Part shown: in pieces, positions 1 to 36,079 of the stretch
Position numbering within the stretch: the first letter of the stretch is position 1
Layout of the letters: every line of letters starts with the position of its first letter
NCBI GenBank assembly: GCA_009760855.2
Contig: WPIO01000112.1
Coordinates: forward strand, 1,173,501 to 1,237,500
From: Cristatella mucedo
Taxonomy: Eukaryota > Bryozoa > Phylactolaemata > Cristatellidae
Direction: 5' to 3'
Length of the DNA stretch: 64,000 nucleotides
Position numbers and translations under genes: made by a program
The notes under the pieces: model-generated
Database searches by the model: none
The model's input: only the letters and a program-made list of their open reading frames with translations
What the model was told of the DNA's origin: nothing

Positions 1-601
1 AATGTGTTGTTAGTTTGTGTAATATCGTTACGAGTTAACTTTGTCACTTTCATCTTTATCATGCTTTGCGCATACTTGACTAAATGCTATGCATTTTTAT
101 GGTTTGTTGGTCTATTGGTCGTCTTAACAGTTTTATTATAATAATGGAAGCAGTGGACCCGGAACCCATGTTTAGTTATTCTCTTACGTATTGTTCCCTG
201 CACAATTAATTCATGCGTTGTTGGATATCATTATCGGCCATTTATCTTTTTTGGTGTGACACTATCGTAGTACACCGTGACATTTTGGGTAAAAGTATCT
301 TCGAAAATTGCATGGCTTAGAAAGAAAACAAAATTTAAAATAAATAGTTTGTCTAAAACAAAATTTAAAATAGCTATTTGTCAAATGCATTAAGATGTTA
401 AGATTAAGTATTCTCTATGCAGCCGCTATATATGTGTCACAGGGCTCACGAGCCCACGATCTTGGCCGGTAATGGTGAGCACCTTACCCCTGGGCGAACA
501 GTATAAGTCTTCCCGTAGACAGTTGTGTTTGGTGCCATTTCAGCTGAAGGCTGCCCACTCTGCTGTGTCGCGTTTGCTCAGCCTTGCTTCCTCGTTTCCA
601 G
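1..601 (+). other. Upstream PUM intron or 5' flank
   Basis: AT-rich, no coding signal seen. It contains a minus-strand SINE-A fragment at about 420-495 and ends in the pyrimidine-rich acceptor of the exon at 602. Earlier PUM exons are expected left of the window. Confidence 0.5.
420..495 (-). mobile_element. SINE-A fragment (tRNA-like head)
   Basis: On the minus strand it shows GCCCAGGGGTAAGGTGCTCA (A-box-like) and GATCGTGGGCTCG (B-box-like), as in the copy at 1606-1755. The LINE-like tail is barely present. Confidence 0.6.
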
Positions 602-25602
<25,001 letters not shown>

Positions 25603-25908
25603 CAGCCTGCGCGTCTGCCACTGCTGCATCCCCTCCCCTTCTCACCCCCGTAAGCTGCCGGCGACAGAGGCGAGCGTGCAGCAGCCAGCGGGCGATTGTC
25701 TAGCCGCAGGCCGCTCGAGTGTGCGCGTGTGCATGATATGTATTTACCTGTAATTGAGCCGAGCATGCGGTGGCGTGCTCTCTCCCATTTGTTGTCAAGT
25801 GGTGTAAAGGTCGTGGTGGTAGTGGAAGATGGAAGAAGTCTGCACATTGTTGAGAAATCAGTCTGCCGATTGATTGCACTGTAATAAGTTAGGGTGCTAA
25901 CGTCCCTT

Positions 25909-25938
25909 GGGCTGGGCTGGGCTGGGCTGGGCTGGGCA
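25909..25938 (+). repeat. (GGGCT)5-GGG run, G-quadruplex-forming
   Basis: Six GGG tracts with 2-nt CT loops in the sense strand of the PUM 3' UTR. Confidence 0.9.
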
Positions 25939-26018
25939 GTTGTCATCAGCAGCTAGCCGCGAGGGCTAACGAAAATGTCTCGTGGAGTGGTCTCGCTGGC
26001 TTGCTCGCTTGCCTGCGA

Positions 26019-26026
26019 TGTAAATA
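26019..26026 (+). promoter_or_regulatory. Pumilio response element in PUM 3' UTR
   Basis: TGTAAATA is an exact match to the UGUANAUA target of a PUF domain with this protein's recognition residues. It lies ~420 nt after the stop. Confidence 0.6.
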
Positions 26027-26485
26027 CAGGGCGTGTACATTTGAGCAGCGCCTGGCGTGAATGCTAGCCTGCTGCCGGTGAGAGAGCTCGGTTGGCGCCC
26101 GGGCCTCGCGCCAATGTCGCTGTCGTCTCGCGCAATGAGAGCAGCGCGAACCGCGCAGACCGTCGGTCGCTCTTGCTTCGCCGACGCGATGCGTCATGCT
26201 GACGTGGCACGCGGCAAGAGCTGCCGTCGGCAGACCTGCCAGCGCTCGGGTGGCAAGAGCCTGGCGGCGGCGGCAAGCCTGGTTCATGTTCGCTTTTCCG
26301 TTTGGCTGCATTTGCCGGGCATGTACGTGCGCATTCAGCAGCAGCAGCACTGCTTCCAACAGCTGCCGACTAGTTGTACATTTACGTGTAAATCGATATT
26401 TATGTCACTGTACAATACCAGCAGCGCCGCCTGTACATTCGTTGACTGCTTTGAGCGCCGGTAGCTGGTTTATACCGTTGCTTGG

Positions 26486-26536
26486 CAACCGTCAGAAGCT
26501 TTCAAGCACGCTGGGCTTGAAAGCTTCTGACGGTTG
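26486..26536. repeat. Perfect 22-bp hairpin in PUM 3' UTR
   Basis: Arms 26486-26507 and 26515-26536 are perfectly complementary; the loop ACGCTGG is 7 nt. Confidence 0.93.
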
Positions 26537-26935
26537 AGCTGTCTATCTATGCATGTGCACGCCCGTATGACGACCGCGGACTGCTGCAGCGCCTGGAATT
26601 GCACAAGCGACATTTTTGGAACGAAGTGCCGGTGACGACGAGCCCTGAGACATCCGTGTATGTAATTGTGCATTTGTTGTTTTTGGATGTATAGCAGTCC
26701 CCCGATCCCACCCCTTATCTGCAGCATGCCCAGCAGCAGCTGCACGATGGAATAATATGCACCGGCCGGCAGGTACTGCCGGCAACCCTAAGGTCAGCCG
26801 CCGGCAGCACTGCCCTCCGTTCACGTCTCTTGATTGTAAGCATATGTAAACTGTAGCGAGATTGCTGTTCATAACGTGTATAATTCGTGTAAAAATGGAC
26901 TTGTAAAGGTTGTTGATAAATAATAATAGTCACAG

Positions 26936-26955
26936 CTTTATATATATATATATCT
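26936..26955 (-). terminator. Possible clathrin light chain poly(A) signal (TATAAA) in (TA)n
   Basis: On the minus strand TATAAAGC occurs ~75 nt after the light chain stop, at the end of a short TA run. TATAAA is a weak signal variant; no AATAAA is nearer. Confidence 0.3.
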
Positions 26956-27011
26956 CACATATTACAACGAGGTCATCGCTCACGTGACTGCTGCATCGCA
27001 TCCGTAGGGGC

Positions 27012-27189
27012 TCACATCTGGCGCTGCAGGCCGGTCTGCTTGAGCTGCAGCAACAAGCCGCGCATGCGCGACACGTCACGGCTGTTCTTCGAGTTCTTCG
27101 GATTAAAGTCGCACACGCGGCAGACACGCTCGAATTCGCCGCCCGGCTGCTTGTCCTCCATTTCCGCGAGGAAGGCCCTCTCGGCTGCC
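27012..27189 (-). CDS. Clathrin light chain last exon
   Basis: Acceptor TTGCAG. Encodes AAERAFLAEMEDKQPGGEFE, RVCRVCDFNPKNSKNSRDVS, RMRGLLLQLKQTGLQRQM and TGA at 27014-27012. Confidence 0.97.
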
Positions 27190-30100
27190 CTGCAATAGTA
27201 AAGCAGCAGGTAGAACGAAGCAGCAACTGCAACAGCTTCCATGAAGGGGCGGCAGCCATGTGCTGCAGACCCCGGCGAGCAACGGCGGGCAGCTGCCGAT
27301 GATGCTAAACGGAAGTCGGCAACTGGGCGTGTCTCCAGTCCGAGCAGCAGTGACGACCACTGGTGCGAAAGTAGCGCGGGAGCTAGCATATCAGGGTGCT
27401 GGAACCAGAAAATGCTGTCCCGCTGTCAACGGAATGATGCAAGCCGTAAGCGTCTGCAGTAGCAGTAGGAGTAAAAAGCAAGTGACAGCACCAGCAGTGG
27501 GGTGGCAAGGCAGTGCGGTGGCAAGGCAGTGCGGTGGCAAGGCAGTGCGGTGGCAAGGCAGTGCGGTGCGTCAGCTATAAAAAAAAAAAGACGAGAATCT
27601 TGAGCACGAGTTGGTAACGACCACCGACTGCTCCGGGCCAGACCAGTCAGCATTCTGTTTACTAGGCGTCTTTTGCCAGGGAGTGGAGCTCTTCGAAGGA
27701 GGAGCTGATGCGCTCGCTCGGAGGCGGCAGCAGCAGTTTGCAAAAGCTTGCCTGTTGGACTCGCGGGTCTTGGACAGCTGCTCTTCGCGGTGCTTGTACC
27801 AGTCGTCCAGCTCTTTGCGTGCTGCCTGCTGCCACTCCTTGATGTGCCGCTCCTCGGCGGCGTCTGCAAAGCAACACCGCAAGCGCGCTCGCCCCGAGTC
27901 TTTTCGTAAGCGCAAGGCCTCTCCTTGGCGCCGAGACCAGTTAAATGCCGGGCAGCTGCGGTGCGGTCTCACGTTTGGCAGGCGAGCGATGTGCTGCCAT
28001 CGTGTGCGGCTGCTGTACGTGCGACTGGGCTCGTTGGCCTGGAGCAGCAGGTGCTGGGGCTGAGCACAGTGGCGGGGCTGAGCACAGTGGCGCGGCAAGC
28101 CGCCAGCACCTGTTGCATCCCGAGATAAAGCTGCCAGCGCGCTGCACGGAAGAAGAACCCCGGAAGTCCCCTCAAGAGTCAGGTGCCTCGAAAGCTGCGC
28201 GCAGGGCGTGCACCTTTCTCGGTCAGCCTCCGCTGCTGCTGCTCTCGCCAGACGCGGATCTTATCCGGTTCGGTCCTCTCCCGGTCTGCCAGCTGGATGG
28301 CTGCGTATCCTGTCGAGGCCGGTGCAGACGAATCGGGTGCACCCTGTCAAAATGCAGCAGCGTTGAGCAAAACTGGCTCCTGTTGCTTGCTTGATTTACC
28401 GACCGACCATGGTGGTGAGACCAGGAGCTAACCAATCAGAACGCTTCAAGGAATGCCTGCCCCGAGCATGGCATGTGGCTAGTGCAAGCCATGCAAGGCC
28501 ACACTGTTACTTGCTGCAATGCTTCTCTGTCACTTCCTTTGGTCGGTCTGCCAGCTGCCACAATTGCTCAATTCCCAACTCACGATTCCACCGGGTGGGG
28601 TGGGGTGGTGGGACGCTAAGTGGCGTGGCACGTACAGCAGCTTCGTGCTGCACGGCAGTTTTCGTGTGCACGAAACCAGCGGTCACGAATAAACAAACAC
28701 AGCAAGAGCTGGGGCAGCACACTGCCGGGGAGGGAGGGCACCTGTTCCATCCGAATGCCTCTCCTCTGCACTGCTAAACCCACAAATTAAACTTCTGCAG
28801 GCACACGAAAGTGAGCACTTTCTAAAGTACTGGACAGCACTGCTAAGTACCACAGCATTCCTTACTCCCCCCCCCAGCTTGCATTGGGAGGACTAATTTA
28901 ATAGCTACTCATTCTTCTCAACTGAACACACGTCGTCGGTATTGCACAGGCTTACCAGCCCCATATGACACGGGTGGGTACTCACGATGAAGTATCCATC
29001 TCGAGGTAAGAAGACACAATCGCAAGGCCACCCCAAAGCCAAGCATGCAGTGGCCTCTAGCTGATCACACAGATGGGTAGTTTCGTTGAAACCACATTCC
29101 TCTTGAGATCAGCCGGCAACACTCTTCAATCGATCGGGTGTGGAAGGAACTCGTAGACTGTAGTTAGACCTCTTGCCATAGTTTCCAACAAGTCAGGGCT
29201 TCCAAACAGAGGGTGGACAGTTGATCGATGGGTTGCTGAAGCAGCAACTCCAACCCCGTGTATCTGCATGGCTCGTCCTGTCTAAACCCGTGAGTCATGA
29301 ATCTGTGAAGTGCCTTAAACGGTTGGAGCCTCCCCCACTAGCCGTCGAGGTTAAGCCAAGGTCATGGATTCTGTACATTTTTTCGTGGTAACGAGAGATT
29401 AGAAACAAATTTGAAAAATTATTTTAGTGAAGAGGTCAACTAGGGGCTGAAGTGCCTCGATGGATCACTCAAGCCTTGCCACGGTACTGCTTTTGGACTT
29501 ATTATGCAGCCGGCTTTTGGACTTACATAATTTAGTTATTTATATTGTTAGCTACTGTTCGATGATCTGCAGGTAATTGTTGGGCGAGCCATTCTCCAAT
29601 CGCTGTATTTCAAGGCAAATACTATTTCAACAACTACAAAGCAGTGAGTTAATTTAGGATAGTTGTGCTGGAGCAAGTCGGATCATACTCTTAAGAGGAA
29701 GACGACAGTGATCGAGCACTCGCATGTTCCACGTGGCTTGAAGTCGCACACCTTGCCACTTTATAGCCACGGGGTCCACTGATGTTAATAAAAACTAAAC
29801 TTGCTGGTTTCTCTGCGACTAAATATAATATCGATGGCTCGTAAGTAGGTTAAAGAACCTTAGGCAGCTCAAGCACATGCACAATAATTAGACTGCAACT
29901 GACTTATTGATCGCATGACAGCCTGCTGGCAATAGACTGACTGCTAGAAGGCAGCTATCATTTGCTGCTTGTAGTCCTCATTGGACAGGCACACATAACG
30001 AATGGCTATGAAAGTGGATATTACAAAGCAACTATTCCAAGACTCTAGGACTAGCACAAGCGACACATAAGCATTATAGGGCTGCAAGCCATAGCCAGTA

Positions 30101-32018
30101 AAGATGTCTACTTACCAGATCATTTCCATCACCGAAGAAGTCTAAAAAGTAAGTGACAAAGTAGCACAGAGGTAGGTGGTGCATGCCTCAGACAAATGGC
30201 AGTGATCACACCGAACAAGAAACTGCACCCCAGATATGGCTAGCAGGCCCCATTTTAATGGCGTCAGCTAGTCGAGACTTGCTTATTCTACTGAGAGTAT
30301 CAAGATCTTTAACAACTCCATGTACACATCAGACACATGTCCACACACAGACATCTGTACATCAAAGTCAGGCTAGGGTCAGTGCACGTTGAACAGCACA
30401 AAAATTAACGAAAGACAAGCTGGCCTGCTGAGGATACTGACGACTTCGTGTATAAGAACATCGGATAAATGAATACTCCGCTTATAAGAATAACAATTCT
30501 TTGTTCCATATGGGAATCCGAAGTATTCTCATATGCGGATATACGGGAATATGGGAATATTCTCATATGCGGATATACGGATATATGGGAATACTCCACC
30601 TGTAACAGTGCTAATTTGCCGGCCAGAGTGTATTAGCGGATTTCGATTGTACTATCTATCATATGCATGCACACATGCAGCCTAAGATGAAACGCGCGTG
30701 CACACGTGTAGACAGATCGGTGTCCATATGCGTAAAGTGAGCTAGTGTGTAGTTCATCTCAAGCAAGTAGTTAACTTGTGTAGCCCCTGGCTGACACACT
30801 AGGAGGACAACCATCTGGCTAGACTATCGATCATTCGGGCATCTCTCAATAGGCCACTGTGTGCATTTCTTGGAAGCTTACCTTCCATTCGCACGTACAT
30901 TTAAAGCCTCGTATAGACTAGTGGCCCTGCCACTTCCTGGAGTCAATATACTGTACCGGCAGCAAGCCGTGGTTTGCATAGCCACCTGTTGCTACAGAAT
31001 AGATTTGAGACACGTTTACAGCACCCCTAACGATCACGAGACAAGAAGCAACAGCAATACTGGCAGCGTCAGTCTCAAGAGAGTGCCGCTCTACAGCAGC
31101 ACTGGATCCACTACCAACTAGTGAGCTGCCGACCCATTTTAGAACGAAACCCTTCCAAATTGCGTATACTAGGATCAATGAACGACCAAGCATTAAGGAC
31201 ATCGCTAGATGAATGTCTGGATTTATAGAATCCTGGGTGCCTGGGAAGTTCCAGCTCCCCGCCATCCTCCGCCGAACCTTGAAACATTGCACCTCCCCAT
31301 TCACGAAACCAATCTCAGGGCCGCACTACGCACAGCACATCATTACATTAGCAGTTAGAAAGAAGGCCGGAACGCTTCAGCGGAAATTTACATCGGGACT
31401 CACAGCCAAGTCAATATCCGCACCAATATTAAAACCGTGTAACAGTAATACGCGTCAATCTTCGCCTCGCGCTGACTTCTGTGCGTCGTACTTGAAGCGA
31501 GGTGAGCCACTCTGATTTCTTAGCATACAATTTGTTAAAAAATGGCTAGGAGTGGTAAAAATATATTATACTTACAGTTCTCGAGTCCATTTATAAGTCT
31601 ATATCACAGCGTCTAGCTTCTTTTCCGCCACTGGCGAAAGTACACCGCATTCTACACGCGGGGCGCCGAGGGATAGGGAAGCTCTTAAAACGGCGAATCT
31701 ACTTTCGTATGACAATCTTGCATCGTCGAATAAAACACCGCGGTTTACTCAACCACTATTGCTTTCTTTAATGTAAACACCGTTCAGGTTAGTTTTTCAG
31801 ACGAAAATGGGGAGGCCGAACATGATAGGAACCGCCTACCGGCAGCCTCAGGCTGCCGGCCGCCCAGCGTACTTCTTACCTTGGGCGGCTTCAGAGCTCT
31901 GTCCAGTAAAGCTAAATTCGTCGGCACCGTTCATGCTCGCGAACTGATCTTGCTCTCTGGCTAAAAAGTCTGCAGCAGGATCATCTGCAAAACCGGACGA
32001 GCTGAATATATCAGCCAT
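27012..32018 (-). CDS. CLTA/CLTB homolog (Clc): Clathrin light chain (5 coding exons)
   Basis: Clathrin light chain binds the proximal leg of clathrin heavy chain and regulates coat assembly on vesicles. Exons in transcript order: 32018-31880, 30141-30116 (26 nt, inferred), 28343-28214, 27863-27752, 27189-27012. Together 585 nt, 194 residues; phases close exactly. N-terminus MADIFSSSGFADDPAADFLA resembles the vertebrate DFG ... EEDPAAAFLAQQ segment. The middle has EPDKIRVWREQQ and KELDDWYKHREEQLSKT, the heavy-chain-binding coiled coil. The C-terminus has ERVCRVCDFNPK ... RDVSRMRGLLLQLKQ, the family signature. It is slightly shorter than mammalian forms. Converges with PUM. One intron uses a GC donor. 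Confidence 0.95.
27505..27571. repeat. 16-bp minisatellite in light chain intron
   Basis: About four copies of GGTGGCAAGGCAGTGC in the intron between exons 4 and 5, followed by an A11 run. Confidence 0.9.
27752..27863 (-). CDS. Clathrin light chain exon 4 (GC donor)
   Basis: Acceptor TTTGCAG. Encodes AAEERHIKEWQQAARKELDD WYKHREEQLSKTRESN and two bases of Arg. The donor is AG|GCAAGC, a consensus GC-AG site; no GT in the right place keeps the frame. Confidence 0.95.
28214..28343 (-). CDS. Clathrin light chain exon 3
   Basis: Acceptor TTGACAG, donor GTGCAC. Encodes GAPDSSAPASTGYAAIQLAD then RERTEPDKIRVWREQQQRRL TEK; SYAAISQVDRLQSEPESIRKWREEQ is the human equivalent. Confidence 0.95.
28346..31879. 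other. Light chain introns, mostly unannotated
   Basis: Apart from the micro-exon at 30116-30141, I see only a duplicated ATATGCGGATATACGG-type motif at 30520-30590 and a possible pogo-type MITE at about 30440-30655 (CCGCTTATAAGAATAA and TAGCGGATTTCGATTGTAC at its ends). No other gene. Confidence 0.5.
30116..30141 (-). CDS. Clathrin light chain 26-nt micro-exon
   Basis: Between acceptor ACTTTTTAG and donor GTAAGT lie 26 nt that with one base from exon 1 encode DFFGDGNDL and end in phase 0. Exon 1 and exon 3 cannot be joined directly in frame, and this segment repairs the phase on both sides. Supported by splice sites and phase only, not by similarity. Confidence 0.55.
31880..32018 (-). CDS. 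Clathrin light chain exon 1
   Basis: ATG at 32018-32016, donor GTAAGA. 46 codons plus one base. In mammals EED before PAAAFL contacts Hip1-type proteins; here the equivalent is ADD. The following NGADEFSF parallels IENDEAF. Confidence 0.93.
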
Positions 32019-32082
32019 GTTCTCACAGGAGGTGTAGGCGGAATTGATTTTCGGCAGTTGTCCCCCAGCTCTGAGCCCTGCC

Positions 32083-32088
32083 CACGTG
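32083..32088 (-). promoter_or_regulatory. E-box upstream of clathrin light chain
   Basis: Minus strand GGTCACGTGGG, 65 nt upstream of the ATG, a bHLH-ZIP (USF/TFEB-like) site. Functional role is inferred from position only. Confidence 0.35.
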
Positions 32089-32314
32089 ACCGGATCCGGC
32101 TGGCAAGCCGGTCGCCCGCCAGCCAGCAAGTCGAAAGCTTGCCAAGCTGCCGACATCAACCAGCCTAGCATTTATTTTTTAGCTAACACAGCTTTATATT
32201 GAGTGAGTGTCTAAGGTAACACTTCCTGGTCCTCATAACAGCGTGAGTCAATACATCCGGTCCCGCCCATGCCCCCGCCCCCCACTCTCGGTCCCTACTT
32301 GACCGTGCTTCTTT

Positions 32315-32385
32315 TACTGCCTATATAAAGTACCGAGAAAGAGATTAAGTTATCTGAGGAGCTATATAAATTGTATCTTTGTAAT
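32315..32385 (+). mobile_element. LINE/SINE hairpin tail fragment
   Basis: CTATATAAAGTACCGAGAAA GAGATTAAGTTATCTGAG and GAGCTATATAAATTG: a diverged tail without a recognisable body. Confidence 0.55.
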
Positions 32386-32399
32386 TATTACAATCAACT

Positions 32400-34967
32400 T
32401 CCCTGTTACTACTGGGATGCGCATTTAAGAAAAGGAATAATGTGGTCAGAACAGCGATAAGTACGGGTGTTCCTAGGCAGGGGCTGACATACATCGACGC
32501 CCTCGGAATGGTTTGCAACTCTGACTGCGCTTTGCGCTAAGCTACCACTCACTTCGCTGTGCGTGAGTGAGGTGGTTAACGCTCTTTTTTATGCCTCCGG
32601 ACGCGAGGGCCTGTACGAAGCTCATGCATTACCCCGGCAGCGAGAGGCGACGGATTCCCAAGTGCCAGGTTAACGACTGTAAATAGTAAACTATTAAAAT
32701 AAGTTCCGTATTTTTCAGTGTGTCAGTGTCTCAAACACTCACTCTGATTAAAGCAATCCAGACGTGGCAATCAGTGACGGAATATGGCTGACGCCTTATG
32801 ATAGTTTGCTTACCAGGTCTATAGCCAGTAATATTTTCAAACCAGTAAAAGCTGACCGCAAACTTGCTGGACTAGAAGTCGCAAAGGCTGTATACCCATT
32901 ATTAAACCCTCTCAACTAAACAAGTGAGAGCTATGCTCTTTCCTTCCTATTTCGCTTGAAAATAATAGCTGCACGCACGAGGCGGATGGCTCGCGTCAAC
33001 TTATTTTGGCTCTAACTGGGTTGTAAGCACGGAATTGTTACTGATAAAACACTGCCGATTTAACCACATTGAAACGCTAGAAAAATATTAAGATATATGT
33101 AGTTTTCATATGAGACTTCTAATACTGCTGATGCATCTGGATGTAGATAATGAAGGCTGCAGAGGCTGTTAGATAAATTAGGAAGTAAGCTCTGCAGCAG
33201 ATCTGCGGTCTCGTCTAAGGCTTCCTACTCAATTACTGCTGCCTACAACAAATTTGTGAGAAATCCTTATCGCTCTCTGTCACTAAGCACAGTAATTCTT
33301 GGTCACTCGTACAGTAACTTGATTTTAAACCATGTCCGATATTATTCTACTCTTACCCTTATTCTTCTTCTTTTTAAATGGACATATTGGTTCCTCCAGA
33401 AAGCCACCTACGGCTAAAACAAGCATCGAGTCACATCCTGCGACATCTTTTACGAAATTTTTGGAGGGTCGTCTACTCGCAGTGGTCACCATTTTTCAAT
33501 TCCACGAAAAGAGCTTATCACCTAATGACGATCTTTATCTTCTCTTTGATCTTCACTAGAGGCCAAACTTAGTCTAGCTTCAATGCTCTCCGGTCGTGGT
33601 CTTCATTTCCGGCATCCCGTCAGCCACCACTCGGTCGTCTGCCTATGGTCGAGTACTTGCGCTGCTTGCTAAGCTATAATCTCTAGGAGACCGTGAGTTC
33701 AGTCCCAAAGCTTGGAAATCACTACCGACTAACATCGCGTCATTTTCAGAATTGATGACATTAAAAAGAAGCTAAAAATCTTCCCGTTCTAAAGAGTCTT
33801 TGCCCTGTCTTTGTAAATTTGTCCTTTCAAGCTGTTGAGCATTATGAGGTGCACTTGATGACTGAGGGCAATACCAAAATGCTTTCATAAAACACCCCTA
33901 TGGGCCTGTCTTTTCCAGCGTGCCTTATTTGCTTGTGAATTATTGAGCGAGTGCCACTAAAGGGGGGCAGAGGTCGTACTAACCAGTGGTCGCGAGTCTT
34001 CCGTGTTTTGTAGGCTTATCTTGGTGTGATAATTATGCGCTTTTGCATGCTTGCTTTGAAGCAGGATACCCTGCTTTGTTATTAACTGTTGCTTATTGCT
34101 TCTCTTGCAGCAAGTTAAAAACGTCTAAATGGTGACTACATTGTCTGAGGGTGAAATACGAGACGTACTGTTAGTATGTCACGTCACTGCCCTAGCCCTA
34201 CCCTTTATCAGCACCGTTTGACGCTATCGATCGCGATATCGCGATGCTTGGGATCAGCGCCGACATAGGGCATTCCCGATTTGTATGTTTTTTCGGCAAG
34301 TGAAGGGTGGCTGATGGTAGTATTTCCGCCACTTTGTAGCCGAGTTCCAGGGGTCAGAGGCTATTTCCCGCCCAGCCCCGCCTTACTCTGGCCACGCTGC
34401 CGCTCGCCACGCCACTGAGCTAGGGTAAGACGAGCGGGGGTCAGGTTAGACCTAGGGTAAGACGAGCGGGGGGTCAGGTTAGACCTCTTTTATAATATCG
34501 CATGCGCCAACAACAACAGGGGAACTAAACAAGTCTACAAGGGAAGGTCCTATACAAAGTACACTAAAGGGGCGCAAGACAACGAAGCAAGCGCGGATAA
34601 ACGTGTTAGTTGGTCAGTCGGCTTCCGCAGTCCCGCCATTGTACCAACTCTGAATCCAACAGTACGAGCGTACGCCGTTAAAGATCCAGCTGGCTGAGTA
34701 ACTGCTTGGCTAGTCGGAGTCGACGTCCACCACAGTCGAGAGCTTCCGCCGAAAGACGCCAACACACGGGGGGGGGGGTCACGACTATTCTACACGGGGA
34801 ACGCGGAATATGCAAATCACAACAACGAGCGTGCTATTCCAGCTCCACTCGGGCCTTGGGCATTCGTTGCCATGCGTGCGTAGCAGCATCGCCGGAGCAC
34901 GCCTGCACGAATCCAGGTGCATAACTCGGCGAGACCGGGAGCCTCGAAGACCACGACTTATTCCAAC
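32400..34967. other. Intergenic, little recognisable
   Basis: No gene supported. Contains an old LINE-C fragment at about 33670-34165, a 32/33-bp tandem duplication at 34420-34484 and a G10 run near 34769. Confidence 0.5.
34420..34484. repeat. Tandem duplication, 32-33 bp unit
   Basis: Two adjacent copies of CTAGGGTAAGACGAGCGGGG plus GTCAGGTTAGAC, differing by one G. Confidence 0.95.
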
Positions 34968-35462
34968 ATCACTCACTTCATTCTTTGGCTCCAGCCTCTC
35001 TCTCAGATCTACTCCCCCACCAGGCCAAGCATCGTACCACCCGCTTTTCGGAATCCAACAGGTTATCACTACCTCGTACAAACCTCAAATTCTTTGGAGA
35101 CCGTGCATTTAGTTCGTATGCTCCCAAAGCCTGGAACTCCCTCCCGACTTGCGTCAGAGCATCCCCTGACTTGACCACATTTGAAAAGAACTTAAAAACA
35201 GCTATTTAGGATAACATTTAGTGGGTTCCTGTGATTCCTCCTTCATGTGCTTATGCGTGCTGACACTGTGCATGCTGCCACTAACCACACTTGCATGCCG
35301 ACCCTGTGCATTCACCCCTAACCATGTTATATTGTTTGTTTATCAAGCATGACATTACTCACTATTCAATCGCGTTTCCCTTTGCAGCAAATGTAAAGCG
35401 TCTAGAAAGAGAATGAGTTCTCTGAGGGCGATTTATCAAGTGCATTTTTATTATTATTATTA
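34968..35462 (+). mobile_element. LINE-A 3' end
   Basis: SLRSTPPPGQAS-type frame shift of the post-RT segment, then LKFFGDRAFSSYAPKAWNSL ... LTTFEKNLK, 3' UTR, hairpin tail and (ATT)n. Confidence 0.88.
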
Positions 35463-36079
35463 CTCGGCCAACTTCTCCTACCCAAGAGCCCCGGTGACCC
35501 CTCGTCACCACACATGCCTTAAGTCAGGCCCCGGCCTCGCCGGTGATTCTTACCACTTAACTGCCGTCCTGTCCCAACCAACAGAATGTAGCCTGGGTAC
35601 AATTTTAAATGGACTAAAATTTCACCCCGGGCGAGCATGCGACTGGCCTGCTCGCTTACAAAATTAAAAGTAAATACTTTGCGACTCACACGTGAGAAAT
35701 ATACAGGCGCTAAATCAAAAGGCTCAATGGTAACATCTAGCGCCAGCAGACATCAAGCTCGAGGTGGGTGGTAACTTTAGGTTGGTCCGGATCTTCGAGG
35801 TTGAAGGTGACCGCTGGGTCGTTGGGTTCGCATATGCAGACCTCTGTATAACTCTCACGGGGCTCTAATAAAGTGCTACACGCATTTCAGTGCCACGGGC
35901 CTGCCTGCTGAGAGGCTGAGGCGCCTGTGAGAGTCAATAGCTGGATCTCCAAGCGGTCAGAAGTTGCAAGCCTACTTTGAGCTACTCTAGCATTGATTGA
36001 CCTTGACTCTAGCATTGATTGATTGACCCTCTGTGGGGTCTTTGCTTTTCTTCACTCACACTGAGTCTCTCGGAAAAGT

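Larger units (their letters stand above)
25603..26945 (+). other. PUM 3' UTR (inferred)
   Basis: From the stop to the tail-to-tail junction with clathrin light chain. It contains a GGGCT repeat (25909-25938), a perfect Pumilio site TGTAAATA at 26019-26026, several near-sites and a 22-bp hairpin at 26486-26536. No canonical AATAAA was seen; GATAAATAATAAT near 26914 may serve as poly(A) signal. Confidence 0.55.

Noticed and set aside
26057-26464. 135-residue open frame after Pumilio
   Set aside because: GC-rich 3' UTR sequence without motifs; the neighbouring minus-strand frames are just as long.
30918-31304. Clathrin light chain exon containing MNGEVQCFK
   Set aside because: It recalls VMNGEYYQ of mammals, but the donor is poor and phases do not join exon 1 to exon 3; the 26-nt exon fits better.
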